DNA of 64,000 nucleotides from Branchiostoma lanceolatum (taxonomy: Eukaryota; Chordata; Leptocardii; Amphioxiformes; Branchiostomatidae), in the NCBI RefSeq assembly GCF_035083965.1, contig NC_089732.1, positions 5,001-69,000 on the forward strand, in the 5' to 3' direction. Under the pieces are notes generated by a model, which made no database searches, was not told the DNA's origin, and saw nothing but the letters and a program-made list of their open reading frames with translations. A program made the translations under genes and the position numbers. Below are positions 1 to 11,071 of the stretch, piece after piece (position 1 is the first letter of the stretch; every line of letters begins with the position of its first letter).

Positions 1-168
1 CTTACCCCTTACCCCTTACCCCTAACCCCTAACCCCTAACCCCTAACCCCTAACCCCTAACCCCTAACCCCTAACCCCTAACCCCTAACCCCTAACCCCT
101 AACCCTAACCCTAACCCTAACCCTAACCCTAACCCTAACCCTAACCCTAACCCTAACCCTAACCCTAA
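1..168. repeat. Telomeric repeat array (TTAGGG type, C-strand)
   Basis: About 170 bp of CCCTAA-type repeats at the extreme left edge, in the orientation expected for a left chromosome end (C-rich strand 5' to 3'). The outer 100 bp are 7-mers (CCCCTAA, CCCCTTA) and the inner 65 bp canonical CCCTAA hexamers. The sequence then changes abruptly to ordinary subtelomere. Confidence 0.93.
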
Positions 169-224
169 GCAAGAAACTATGTCTAAACTCGTTGTGTCAA
201 TGACACGTCATCGCCCACAAAAAT

Positions 225-640
225 ATTTCCCACATATGGAAACAGCAGTAACGACTTTTCGAGCAAAGTACCCGTTACAGGAAGACGGTATAGCCAAGAC
301 ATAAAACATAATTGAATGCTTTGGCATCTAGATAAGTATAGAATACCAGACGAACAGAGACAGCTCTTAAACATCAAAGCTATCCATCCATCAAAATCTG
401 AAGTTAGTAAAATGTTTCCAACTGGGTTCATCCGGTTTACGCTGAAAAATGTACACGCCATGAAATGCCGACATATGGAAAAAGTCAGCGGCAAGAATGT
501 GGCGAACGGTCAGCGCCAGGATGGCGCCAGGATGCACGCAGCGTGACCCCGCGATGCACATGTCCATAGCGAAAAAGGCTCTCGTCAGTCTTATTCTAAT
601 TGACCCATGACAAACAAGAAAATTTGATTCCAAAGTCCCG
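225..640. repeat. Subtelomeric duplication, copy 1
   Basis: This block recurs with roughly 85-90% identity by eye at about 1680-2040; both contain GGAAGACGGTATAGCCAAGA followed by a shared stretch around TACCAGACGAACAGAGACAG. A shorter third piece with the AGTCAGCGGCAAGAATGTGG segment lies at 1430-1510. Short open frames cross both copies, but they differ in length and have no recognisable domain, so I treat the block as non-coding. Confidence 0.8.
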
Positions 641-1429
641 GTCTCAAGCGTTCATATTCCTCGCACGCTTTATATTTTTTCAAAGCACATCAAAATCAGC
701 TGCCTTTCTTTCCTTCACTTGAAAATAAACGGAAACTCTCTATCTTAGTTTAGCACAGTTTCAACAAAATCTAAGGCCGAAAATCTATATAAGACAATCA
801 ATAGACCAAGTCGTGACCCTATGACACGGAAAACGTAATTGGAAACACCACATGGTATAGAAAGACATATGGAACAAACACTGGCCATCACGACTCAAAT
901 CGTCTTTTCCAGATTGGAGCACTCTTTCTCTAAATAAGATTCCATTGACAAGACTTCTTCAACAATTCATTAATGGAATCCCCAGTCTCTAGCCAACTTT
1001 GTCAAAACACAAGGTCTGTGCATAAGCTATAGTTTTAAATGCTTTAAGCAATGATAAAAGGCTTTACGAAAAGTATCCACATACCTTCCTCAACGGTCAA
1101 CATTGTCCAAGATCAATAATATCTTCCAGTAATGATCTCAATTTCCATTGATACAGCGCTAACAAATGATTAAAAAAGAGAGACAAATCAGATACAATTT
1201 CATATGCAAGGGACAAAGTAAAGTAAAGTAAAGTTAAGTCTAGCGAAGCAACGCAATGCACAGTAGAGTAAGACAAGGCAAAATACGCAAAACAGAGCTA
1301 ATCAAAACATTATCGACCAGCCTTCATCAACGCGTGCATGAAATAAATATATTAATGTTAGGCAACTATTTCCAAACACAAGCTCTAAGCAAAAACTATA
1401 GCTTTAAGTGCTTTAAGCAATAATCAAAT

Positions 1430-2040
1430 GTTTCCAACATATGAAAATAGTCAGCGGCAAGAATGTGGCGAATGGTCAGCGCCAGCATGCACGACGCCTG
1501 ACACGGACATAACTTGGAAAGCTGACGACAAAGCAAAGAATTCATAGAAGCGAATTTCTATCCAACAAAACAATACACAGACATCTAAAAACAATAAAGT
1601 ATATTAATTTCGTTAGGCTTCTCATTTAGAAAAAAATTCTCTCCTCTCAGTCAACGAGGGCAAAAGGCACGTCCCAACCACGAAAATGTTTCCCAAATAT
1701 AGAAACAGTCAGCAGTAACGACTTTTCGAGCAAAGTTCCCGTTACAGGAAGACGGTATAGCCAAGATATAAAACATAATTGAATGCTTTGGCATCTTAAT
1801 AAGTATAGAATACCAGACGAACAGAGACAGCTCTTAAACATCAAAGGTATCCATCAAAATCTGCAGTTAGTCGAATCTCGTCAGCTAATATGTTTCCAAC
1901 ATGTACACGCCACGAAATGCCGACATATGGAAATAGTCAGCGGCAAGAATGTGGCGAACAGTCAGCGCCAGGATGGCGCCGGGATACACAAAGCCTGACC
2001 CCGCAATGCATGTGTCCATAGCTAACGACAAAGAACTTTA
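1430..2040. repeat. Subtelomeric duplication, copies 2 (partial) and 3
   Basis: 1430-1510 is a fragment and 1680-2040 a fuller copy of the block at 225-640. The intervening and following sequences (around 1021, 1381 and 2053) also share a motif like AAGCAAAAACTATAGCTTTA. The whole 169-2514 interval may therefore be a decayed tandem of larger units. No gene is seen. Confidence 0.7.
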
Positions 2041-2514
2041 TAACAAAACAAAACAGCTCTAAGTAAAAACTGCAGTTTTAAAAGCCTTACGCCATTATCT
2101 TAGGCGTTAAGAGAAATAAACAACATACCTTAATGAGCGGTCAAGTCTGTCCAAGGTCAAGAATATCCTTCAGCGTTGATCTCCATTTCCGTTCCCATTC
2201 AGGGAGCGCTAACAAATGCAAGCGCAGGAAAAAACATCGACCTTTATATATCAAACAAATACTTTAGAATTTCTAACTAAATAATACGTCAATTTTTTTT
2301 ATTTAAGATAAAAGTAAATCAGCAAAACATTATCTAAAAAGTTAGATAAAATCACCTTTTATACAAACCTACAACCTTCAAGAAGAAACCGAGAGAAAGA
2401 AATGATCAAAATTCCACCTAAAAATCAATGCGCAAGTGATCAGACCAGGGGAGTGATTCGGTGCTATATCCCTCCGCGTAGTAAACTAACTTTGAAACGC
2501 GAATTTTACTCTAT

Positions 2515-2552
2515 ACCTAACCCTAACCCTAACCCTAACCCTAACCCTAACC

Positions 2553-2593
<41 letters not shown>

Positions 2594-2872
2594 CCCTAAC
2601 CCTAACCCTAACCCTAACCCTAACCCTAACCCTAACCCCTAACCCATAACCCCTAACCCCTAACCCCTAACCCTAACCCTAACCCTAACCCTAACCCCTA
2701 ACCCCTAACCCCTAACCCTAACCCTAACCCTAACCCTAACCCTAACCCTAACCCTAACCCCCTAACCCTAACCCCCTAACACCCTAACACCCTAACACCC
2801 TAACCCTAACCCTAACCCTAACCCCCTAACACCCTAACACCCTAACACCCTAACCTAAACCCTAACCCTTTT
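2515..2872. repeat. Interstitial telomeric repeat block
   Basis: About 360 bp of CCCTAA repeats, 2.35 kb inside the terminal array and in the same orientation. The proximal part degenerates into CCCCTAA, CCCTAACA and similar variants (2755-2870). This suggests a telomere extended by insertion of, or fusion to, another subtelomere unit. A short degenerate telomere-like patch also lies near 4287-4320. Confidence 0.92.
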
Positions 2873-4860
2873 TGCAAAATGCCGTCTTTCATTTTTTCCA
2901 GACATTCAGGGACTTTTCTATTGCCATTTTCAAAAATAGGGGACAACATACAAAATACAAGAGGTTTATGATTAAAAAGCACATTTTCTTGGCCACATTA
3001 TATTGTTACGATACATGAAACGCTTTGTTTTTTTCGTCAAAAAGGCTAAGAAGAATTTTCCAGAAGCCTACCTGTAACATTATGGCTGTGCATCACTTTC
3101 AATCCGTTGCCATCGGACCGTTCATCCAAGCTCTTCTACAAACTTCATCCGGCCATCCTCGCCCATGCCATGGTATTCCAGAAGCCCTTCTTCGCAATTT
3201 TTGAAAAAAATTTCGCGAAAACGTGAGGAAACTGCGAGTTTTGGAGTGTCGAAAGTTTGAATTTGTCAACATGCCATTCACGAGGAACTGCTTGTACAGC
3301 AAGAATGTTTCACCTGGAGATCATGACGTCATAGTGGCGGAAACATTTGAATATTACATAAGGTAGTTAGTCAGGGGCGTCTCTGATTGGCCAAGAAAGT
3401 TGGATATAATCATCTAGATAAATCTTTATAGAGTCTTCTTATTGAAATATATTCGTTATCATTCGTGAGCCTTTTATCTTATCCAGTCAAAGTAAGGAAG
3501 TCGTATAAGACTGACGAACCTCTAGGACTTTCTCTCCTATTTTACAAGTTGCACTTTGAGCCTAAATCGCTGGAGGCCGCTATTGCATTGTCTGATATTG
3601 ACGTTGCTGTTCAACATATGCATTTTACATATACAATGCGGGGTTTTGGCCGCTTTGAGGCATACCTGCACTCCTAGACCGTTTACGAATGTTTATAGAA
3701 AATGAAACAGCCCTCTAAGGCCCCTCTCCACTCGCGTTACCGGCTGCATTGTCCATTTCGGGGTGTTCCAACCAAGGTCAATAACCTCTAGGCCTTTTCC
3801 TCCTATTTTTCAAGATGCACTTTGCACCTGAATCGCTAGTAGCTTTGACGGCGCTTTTGATCCACGCGGTGTAGCTGGTGGGTGCACTTTTTATTTCGTA
3901 TAATAGAGGTCGCTTCTTTATTCGAGCAAAGTTTCGACATCTACAATGTAATTGATGTCAGATCCTTCATGCTGATTAGTAAGTGGGTTGTTTATCGTAT
4001 TTTGTTACAGTTTCTACAACTTTCTTAGCCTGGAGAGCAGCCTGGTGGGACGAAGGGATTTCTGTTCGCACTGAGAATAAGAAAGGGAAAAGCTTGCCAC
4101 CTTTTTTATTGAAATCAAACATGCTTATTGAATATCGTATTCAAGAAAAAAATAACATGTTGGAATTTGGAACAAAAATATATCGTGAAACTTTCAAGCA
4201 AGAAACAAGGCTTATAAAGGGTTATGGGAGGTGAAATATATCACCTTATCGGTATACCGCAAACCTCCATCGACAGCCCGTGACCCTGATCCTGACCCTA
4301 ACCCCTAAACCTAAACCCCGTGATACAGCTTCTTTACTTGAAACGGTCCTTCTGCCCTCTGACACCTTAGGAATGTCTGGTCTCCTCTCCAGGCATCAAC
4401 AATAATCGAAGCCCGATGTGTAATATGCAGCTCCTTCCATAACACAGAGCATAACAACAGTTCTGGCTTTTCTTGAATTCAATTTGTGATAACTGTTATG
4501 ATACAAGTCGTGCACAATGGCTACCGTTACTTACGGTTCCTTCCGTCTTTCGGACGCATAAATGTCCTGTTGTTGTTTGCCTGTACTCAGCCATGATGAC
4601 GACAGAAGAGTATTATACGGTTGCCATGACGACATAGGTATCACGCATTGTTGTCAGGATAAACAATTAACAATTTTCTGAAATTGTTGTGTCAACCTCC
4701 AACTTGTTTCTCGAGCTCTGAAGTAACACAAAACTCTGACTTACGTTCTGGATCTGGGCTAATAAATACTAGTACCATAATCTACGCAGTCTTCCATGCA
4801 CTTTTTGCTGCACTCTCATACACACTGTACAAATGATGGTGAGCCGTATATTTGTGAATC
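2873..4860. other. Non-coding interval with diverged satellite monomers
   Basis: No convincing gene. Around 3510-3700 and 3760-3870 two pieces share the motif AATCGCTGGAGGCCGCTA (or a variant) and a CAAGGTCAATAACCTCTAG-like segment with the satellite at 41.2-43.4 kb. They are about 255 bp apart, which matches the monomer spacing there. The remainder is AT-rich unique sequence with only short open frames. Confidence 0.5.
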
Positions 4861-4863
4861 AGC

Positions 4864-4869
4864 TTTATT
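4864..4869 (-). terminator. Candidate polyadenylation signal of CYB5RL
   Basis: TTTATT on the plus strand (AATAAA on the minus strand), about 1.37 kb downstream of the CYB5RL stop and just beyond the 64-bp array. If used, the whole array lies in the 3' UTR. It is the first clear hexamer after the array. Confidence 0.5.
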
Positions 4870-5033
4870 ACCAGCATGTTGGAAGATACAACACAAAGGC
4901 CGCTGGGATTAGAACAACTGTTCCTTACACTGTAAAACTCAAGGATCATCAAAATACAACCAGTTAAAAACGTTACAAAACATTAAAAATGTCCGCTGCA
5001 TTAGTCACAAAAGAGCAGGAACCATTAAAATCT

Positions 5034-6305
5034 GAAGATGTTTGTTTGAGAGAAGCCCAGGGCCTTCAGGCTTTCCTCCATGTCTGAGTTAGAATCTAAA
5101 GATGTCTGTTTGAGAGAAGCCCGGGGCCTTCAGGCTTCCCTCCATGTCTGAGTTAGAATCTGAAGATGTCTGTTTGAGAGAAGCCCAGGGCCTTCAGGCT
5201 TTCCTCCATGTCTGAGTTAGAATCTGAAGATGTCTGTTTGAGAGAAGCCCGGGGCCTTCAGGCTTCCCTCCATGTCTGAGTTAGAATCTGAAGATGTCTG
5301 TTTGAGAGAAGCCCGGGGCCTTCAGGCTTTCCTCCATGTCTGAGTTAGAATCTGAAGATGTCTGTTTGAGAGAAGCCCAGGGCCTTCAGGCTTTCCTCCA
5401 TGTCTGAGTTAGAATCTGAAGATGTTTGTTTGAGAGAAGCCCGGGGCCTTCAGGCTTCCCTCCATGTCTGAGTTAGAATCTAAAGATGTTTGTTTGAGAG
5501 AAGCCCAGGGCCTTCAGGCTTTCCTCCATGTCTGAGTTAGAATCTGAAGATGTTTGTTTGAGAGAAGCCCGGGGCCTTCAGGCTTTCCTCCATGTCTGAG
5601 TTAGAATCTAAAGATGTTTGTTTGAGAGAAGCCCAGGGCCTTCAGGCTTTCCTCCATGTCTGAGTTAGAATCTGAAGATGTCTGTTTGAGAGAAGCCCAG
5701 GGCCTTCAGGCTTTCCTCCATGTCTGAGTTAGAATCTAAAGATGTCTGTTTGAGAGAAGCCCGGGGCCTTCAGGCTTTCCTCCATGTCTGAGTTAGAATC
5801 TGAAGATGTCTGTTTGAGAGAAGCCCGGGGCCTTCAGGCTTTCCTCCATGTCTGAGTTAGAATCTAAAGATGTCTGTTTGAGAGAAGCCCGGGGCCTTCA
5901 GGCTTTCCTCCATGTCTGAGTTAGAATCTAAAGATGTTTGTTTGAGAGAAGCCCAGGGCCTTCAGGCTTTCCTCCATGTCTGAGTTAGAATCTGAAGATG
6001 TCTGTTTGAGAGAAGCCCGGGGCCTTCAGGCTTCCCTCCATGTCTGAGTTAGAATCTGAAGATGTCTGTTTGAGAGAAGCCCAGGGCCTTCAGGCTTTCC
6101 TCAATGTCTTGGTAAGAATCTAAAGATGTCTGTTTGAGAGAAGCCCGGGGCCTTCAGGCTTTCCTCAATGTCTTGGTAAGAATCTAAAGATGTCTGTTTG
6201 AGAGAAGCCCGGGGCCTTCAGGCTTTCCTCCATGTCTGAGTTAGAATCTAAAGATGTCTGTTTGAGAGAAGCCCAGGGCCTTCAGGCTTTCCTCCATGTC
6301 TGAGT
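5034..6305 (-). repeat. 64-bp minisatellite, about 20 copies, made from the end of the CYB5RL CDS
   Basis: Exact 64-bp period (for example 5034, 5098, 5162). The unit nearest the gene (6241-6304) is the true end of the CYB5RL coding sequence, encoding residues from SDMEESLKALGF to the stop TAA at 6243-6241. The further units repeat it, stop codon included, into the 3' UTR. Because 64 is 3x21+1, the frame rotates from unit to unit. Sites alternate between CCCAGGG and CCCGGGG, and between TCTAAAG and TCTGAAG, so variant maps could be read. Confidence 0.95.
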
Positions 6306-9300
6306 TGAAGGATCGGGTTCCACAGATCAGCACTAGCACTCCACTTCCAGGGGGAGGCAGCTCAGCAGACAAAACAGCCTGGTCCACACGGCCATGGTGG
6401 ATTTCATCTCCGTATTTGGGTTTGAAATTTTTCTGATCCTCCTGAACAAAAATAGATCAACAATTAGACAAACTCATGGGTAGAAAAGGTCGATCTGAAA
6501 ACTGACACTTTGCCTTGAAGACTTTAGTTCAAATGGCTCAGCCAGATGGGAAAATAGATATGAATGCCACAGCACACAAAGACACCAGCTGAATTTGAAT
6601 GTTCGTACTTAGGCTAATGTTTCCAAAACGAATGTACCTGACTGAGGTAGTAGGACACAGAGAAGTTCCAGAAAGCCGCCAGGTTGTCCAGAACGTCTTT
6701 AAGGAGAAGGTCTTGGTACCGTCGGCAGGCGTACAGCAGCCTCACCAGCGTCTCATCCTCCTCGTTACCAAGGACACGCCTAGCAACCTGCAGCATAGGC
6801 GTGATCCCTGTTCCCGCGGCAACCATCACCACATGGCGATACTGTTGGAAAGGTCAGAGGTCAATGCAGTGACTAGTGTCAATGACATAAAGATTAGATA
6901 AATAACTCATCACTACAAACTACGGTAGGTGAAAGTTCTCCTCACCTGGTTTGCTCGGTAAGTGAAAGTTCTCCTCACCTGGTTTGCTCGGTAAGTGAAA
7001 GTTCTCCTCACCTGGTTTGCTCGGTAAGTGAAAGTTCCCCTCACCTGGTTTGCTCGGTAAGTGAAAGTTCCGAAGGGCCCTCTCCACTCCACCATATCTC
7101 CCACCTGCCAGGTGCGCACGTACCTGGACATCACACCTGTCTGATAAACCTGTCAAACACGAAAAAACATCAGTAAACAAAAAATTGCTAAGATAATATG
7201 GGAATAAACTGATGGTATAACAGCCATAAAAATTCTCATCTTCATAATTATATACAATACAGCACATTGCATTATCCAACCTTTGTATCATGCATTACAT
7301 CATCTAATCTTTCCTGCCAAAATCAATCAAGATGCATTTCCACACCTTAGCTTGATCACATGACCAGCTCAGCTTGATCACATGACCATCTCAGCTTGAT
7401 CACATGACCATCTTTGCTTGATCACATGACCAGCTCAGTTTGATCACATGACCAGTTCAGTTTGATCACATGACCAGCTCAGTTTGATCACATGACCAGC
7501 TCAGTTTGATCACATGACCAGTTCAGCTTGATCACATGACCAGCTCACCTTGATCAACACGTCGAAGTGGCCTCTGGCGTCCAGTGGGCTGATGGGAGTG
7601 TACTGTCGGGTCACTGACCTGCTGGCCACTGACCCCCTGAACAAACGACATAACAAGTCAGAGTCTGCTACTATCGGTGCCACAGTCAAATTCTCCTACT
7701 ATCAGTTCCGCAGTCAGAGCATGCTACTATCAGTACCACAGTCAGAGCCCGCTACTATCAGTACCGCAGTCAGAGCATGCTACAATCAGTACCGCAGTCA
7801 GAGCCTGCTACTATCAGTACCGCAGTCAGAGCCCGCTACTATCAGTACCACAGTCAGAGTCTGCTACTATCAGTACCACAGTCAGAGCCTGCTACAATCA
7901 GTACCGCAGTCAGAGTCTGCTACTATCAGTACCGCAGTCAGAGTCTGCTACTATCAGTACCGCAGTCAGAGTCTGCTACTATCAGTACCGCAGTCAGAGT
8001 CTGCTACAATCAGTACCGCAGTCAGAGCATGCTACAATCAGTACCGCAGTCAGAGCCTGCTACTATCAGTACCACAGTCAGATGGTGTGCTGTACCTTAA
8101 GATGATGTGCTGTGCCTTAAGATGATGTCCTGTACCTTAAGATGGTGTGTTGTTCCTTAAGATGATGTGCTGTACCTTAAGATGATGTGCTGTACCTTAA
8201 GATGATGTGCTGTACCTTAAGATGATGTGCTGTACCTTAAGATGATGTGCTGTACCTTAAGAAGGTGTTGTACCTTAAGATGATGTGCTGTACCTTAAGA
8301 AAGTGTGCTGTACCTTAAGATGATGTGCTGTACCTTAAAATGGTGTGCTGTACCTTAAGATGGTGTGCTGTACCTTAAGATGGTGTGTTGTTCCTTAAGA
8401 TGATGTGCTGTACCTTAAGATGATGTGCTGTACCTTAAGATGATGTGCTGTACCTTAAGATGATGCGCTGTACCTTAAGATGATGTGCTGTACCTTAAGA
8501 AGGTGTGTTGTACCTTAAGATTATGTGCTGTACCTTAAGAAAGTGTGCTGTACCTTAAGATGATGTGCTGTACCTTAAAATGGTGTGCTGTACCTTAAGA
8601 TGGTGTGCTGTACCTTAAGATGGTGTGCTGTACCTTAAGAAGGTGTGCTGTACCTTAAGATGGTGTGCTGTACCTTAAGATGATGTGCTGTTCCTTAAGA
8701 TGATGTGCTGTACCTTAAGATGGTGTGCTGTTCCTTAAGATGATGTGCTGTACCTTAAGATGATGTGCTGTACCTTAAGATGGTGTGTTATACCTTAAGA
8801 TGATGTGCTGTGCCTTAAGATGATGCGCTGTACCTTAAGATGATGTGCTGTACCTTAAGAAGGTGTGCTGTACCTTAAGATGATGTGCTGTACCTTAAGA
8901 AGGTGTGCTGTACCTTAAGATGATGTGCTGTACCTTAAGATGGTGTGCTGTACCTTAAGATGGTGTGCTGTACCTTAAGATGGTGTGTTGTTCCTTAAGA
9001 TGATGTGCTGTTACACTGCTGTACCTTAAGATGATGTGCTGTACCTTAAGATGATGTGCTGTACCTTAAGATGATGTGCTGTACCTTAAGATGATGTGCT
9101 GTACCTTAAGATGATGTGCTGTACCTTAAAATGGTGTGCTGTACCTTAAGATGATGTGCTGTACCTTAAGAAGGTGTGCTGTACCTTAAGATGATGTGCT
9201 GTACCTTAAGATGATGTGCTGTACCTTAAGATGATGTGCTGTACCTTAAGAAGGTGTGCTGTACCTTAAGATGATGTGCTGTACCTTAAAATGGTGTGCT

Positions 9301-11071
9301 GTACCTTAAGATGGTGTGCTGTACCTTAAGATGGTGTGTTGTTCCTTAAGATGATGTGGTGTACCTTAAGATGATGTGCTGTACCTTAAGATGGTGTGTT
9401 GTTCCTTAAGATGGTGTGTTGTACCTTAAGATTGTGTGTTGTTCCTTAAGATGATGTGCTGTACCTTAAGATGATGTGCTGTACCTTAAGATGATGTGCT
9501 GTACCTTAAGATGATGTGCTGTCCCACGGCTAACCCGAGTCGCCTGTCACCAGGAATGTGGAACCTGAACACATATGTGTCAGAGGTCGTGTCAAAGGTC
9601 AGCTTCTGGATGTTCTCTAATCTGAAGGCGGTGTACTTGTCTGGACTCAGCACAGGCCCAGCCTAAAGGCAGTCAATCATCAAATTATCAATCAACCAGT
9701 CAATCAATCAGTCAATCAAGCAATATTCTCCAAGCAGAGACTACGATCTTACGTAAGAAATCCCGGACAAAACTAACCCTCTGGATCGAAGCCTCTCCTT
9801 GGAGAATAATCAAGCAGTCAATCAGTCAATAAATCAACCAACCAATCATACAGTCTTTTTGCTCCAGGTCCGGTGTTGCGAGTGGAAGGTCTCAGAAAAT
9901 CTTCCAAGGTGTGAATTCTGTTTCAGATGTAATCAGTTTTTCTGTGTCAAAAACTTGTCTACAATAGAGATTCTGCACTGGGTAATTGCAGCCCTGATAG
10001 TAAACAGACAGTAAATGGATAATATAACTACCCTACTGTACACAACACTTCTGGTGCTGGAAATAAACATGTAAACTGCTCTCAGTGCGAGGAAATAAAC
10101 ATATAAACTGCACTCACAGTGGGAGGAAATAAACATGAAAACTGCACTCACAGTGGGAGGAAATAAACATGTAAACTGCACTCACAGTGGGAGGAAATAA
10201 ACATGTAAACTGCACTCACAGTGGGAGGAAATAAACATGTAAACTGCTCTCAGTGCGAGGAAATAAACATATAAACTGCACTCACAGTGGGAGGAAATAA
10301 ACATGTAAACTGCACTCACAGTGTGAGGAAATAAACATGCAAACTGCACTCACAGTGGGAGGAAATATACATGTAAACTGCTCTCAGTGCGAGGAAATAA
10401 ACATGTAAACTGCACTCACAGTGGGAGGAAATAAACATGTAAACTGCTCTCAGTGCGAGGAAATAAACATATAAACTGCACTCACAGTGTGAGGAAATAA
10501 ACATGCAAACTGCACTCACAGTGGGAGGAAATAAACATGCAAACTGCACTCACAGTGGGAGGAAATAAACATGTAAACTGCACTCACAGTGTGAGGAAAT
10601 AAACATGTAAACTGCACTCTCAGTGGGAGGAAATAAACATGTTAACTGCACTCACAGTGGGAGGAAATAAACATGTTAACTGCACTCACAGTGTTAGGGA
10701 ATAAACATGTAAGCTGCACTCACAGTGTGAGGATCCCTGCTCTCCTGCGCCGTGCGTTTCCCTTCCCTGAGAGAACGGTACTCCTCCTGCCACAGCCTCA
10801 TCTCCTCTGCATAGATGTCCATCACACACGGGACGCACCCGCCCCCACAGCAGTCGCTAGGCAGGGGCTTCTCAGGCTCCACCGGCCAATCACAGCCAGC
10901 TTCTGCAGTCACATGACAGTTGCTAGGAGAGACACGCCCACCTCCACAGCAGTCACTGGGCAGGGGCTTCGCAGGCTCCGGTGGCCAATCACAGCCAGCT
11001 CCTGCAGTCACATGACAGTTGCTAGGAGAAGCTTTTTGAGTGACAGCTGGAGGCAGATCTGAGTTCTCCAT
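6241..11071 (-). CDS. CYB5RL: NADH-cytochrome b5 reductase-like protein (CYB5RL), 6 coding exons
   Basis: Flavoprotein reductase of the cytochrome b5 reductase family, expected to pass electrons from NADH through FAD; the physiological acceptor of CYB5RL is not settled as far as I know. Exons in transcript order: 11071-10724, 9662-9505, 7636-7549, 7140-7045, 6841-6638, 6441-6241, joining with consistent phases to 364 residues. Exon 1 carries an N-terminal oxidoreductase-like motif (DCCGGGCVPCVMDIY), the feature that separates CYB5RL from other b5 reductases. Later exons show the FAD motif RQYTPIS, the NADH-binding GTGITPM, and a C-terminal CGTRSF. The human protein is about 315 residues; the excess here is partly an internal duplication in exon 1. 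The ATG lies exactly at an AG acceptor, so a 5' untranslated or further coding exon probably exists upstream. Four introns and the 3' UTR hold minisatellites copied from exon ends. Confidence 0.88.
6913..7078 (-). repeat. 33-bp array copying an exon end and its splice donor
   Basis: Five units at the 3' end of CYB5RL exon 7140-7045. Each unit repeats the last codons (TFTYRANQ) plus the donor CAG|GTGAGGAG, so identical donors recur every 33 bp. The length is a multiple of three, so using a later donor would add VRRTFTYRANQ blocks in frame. The last unit decays (TYRSL then stop). Confidence 0.93.
7340..7556 (-). repeat. 22-bp array seeded on the donor of CYB5RL exon 7636-7549
   Basis: About ten units, each containing TGATCAAG followed by a GTGAGC-like or CTGAGC segment, then TGGTCATG. 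The exon itself ends TTGATCAAG|GTGAGCTGGTCATG, so the first unit is the real exon/intron boundary. In the copies the donor GT is mostly mutated to CT. Confidence 0.85.
7652..8085. repeat. 28-bp minisatellite, about 15 copies
   Basis: Unit built around CAGTCAGAGTCTGCTACTAT, in the intron about 16 bp upstream (transcript sense) of the acceptor of exon 7636-7549. The 28-bp period makes all three frames open, which yields spurious proteins. I cannot show that it copies the acceptor. Confidence 0.93.
8086..9524 (-). repeat. 20-bp minisatellite, about 70 copies, seeded on the donor of CYB5RL exon 9662-9505
   Basis: Minus-strand unit GTACAGCACATCATCTTAAG. The exon ends GGACAGCACATCATCTTAAG|GTACAG, so each unit reproduces the last 14 coding bases and the junction AAG|GTACAG. 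Variants such as TTCTTAAG and CCATCTTAAG are interspersed. About 1.4 kb of intron thus presents a near-identical donor every 20 bp. Confidence 0.95.
9663..10030. other. Intron remainder with CAAT-type simple repeat
   Basis: Between CYB5RL exon 9662-9505 and the 34-bp array. It holds CAATCAATCAGT-like simple repeats near 9668-9730 and 9808-9850. Nothing else is seen. Confidence 0.6.
10040..10735 (-). repeat. 34-bp array (with 30-bp variants) seeded on the donor of CYB5RL exon 1
   Basis: Units contain, on the minus strand, CACTGTGAGTGCAGTTTACA. The exon ends CCTCACACT|GTGAGTGCAG, so the donor is copied about 20 times. A shorter 30-bp variant (CGCACTGAGAGCAG) is mixed in and lacks the GT. Confidence 0.9.
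10820..11035 (-). repeat. In-frame duplication inside CYB5RL exon 1
   Basis: About 99-102 bp are repeated twice in frame, giving two successive stretches that read SPSNCHVTA-x-AGCDWP and end in PLPSDCCGGG. Only the second, C-terminal copy continues into the complete cysteine motif with CVPCVMDIY; the first ends in GGGRV. The first copy is therefore a half-motif that lacks the second cysteine pair. Confidence 0.85.

Noticed and set aside
5034-9524. CRISPR-like arrays of regular short repeats
   Set aside because: Units are directly tandem with no unique spacers, and the context is eukaryotic.
6241-11071. First assigned as CYB5R4 (Ncb5or)
   Set aside because: No cytochrome b5 or CS domain is present. 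The N-terminal cysteine motif and the C-terminal sequence fit CYB5RL better.
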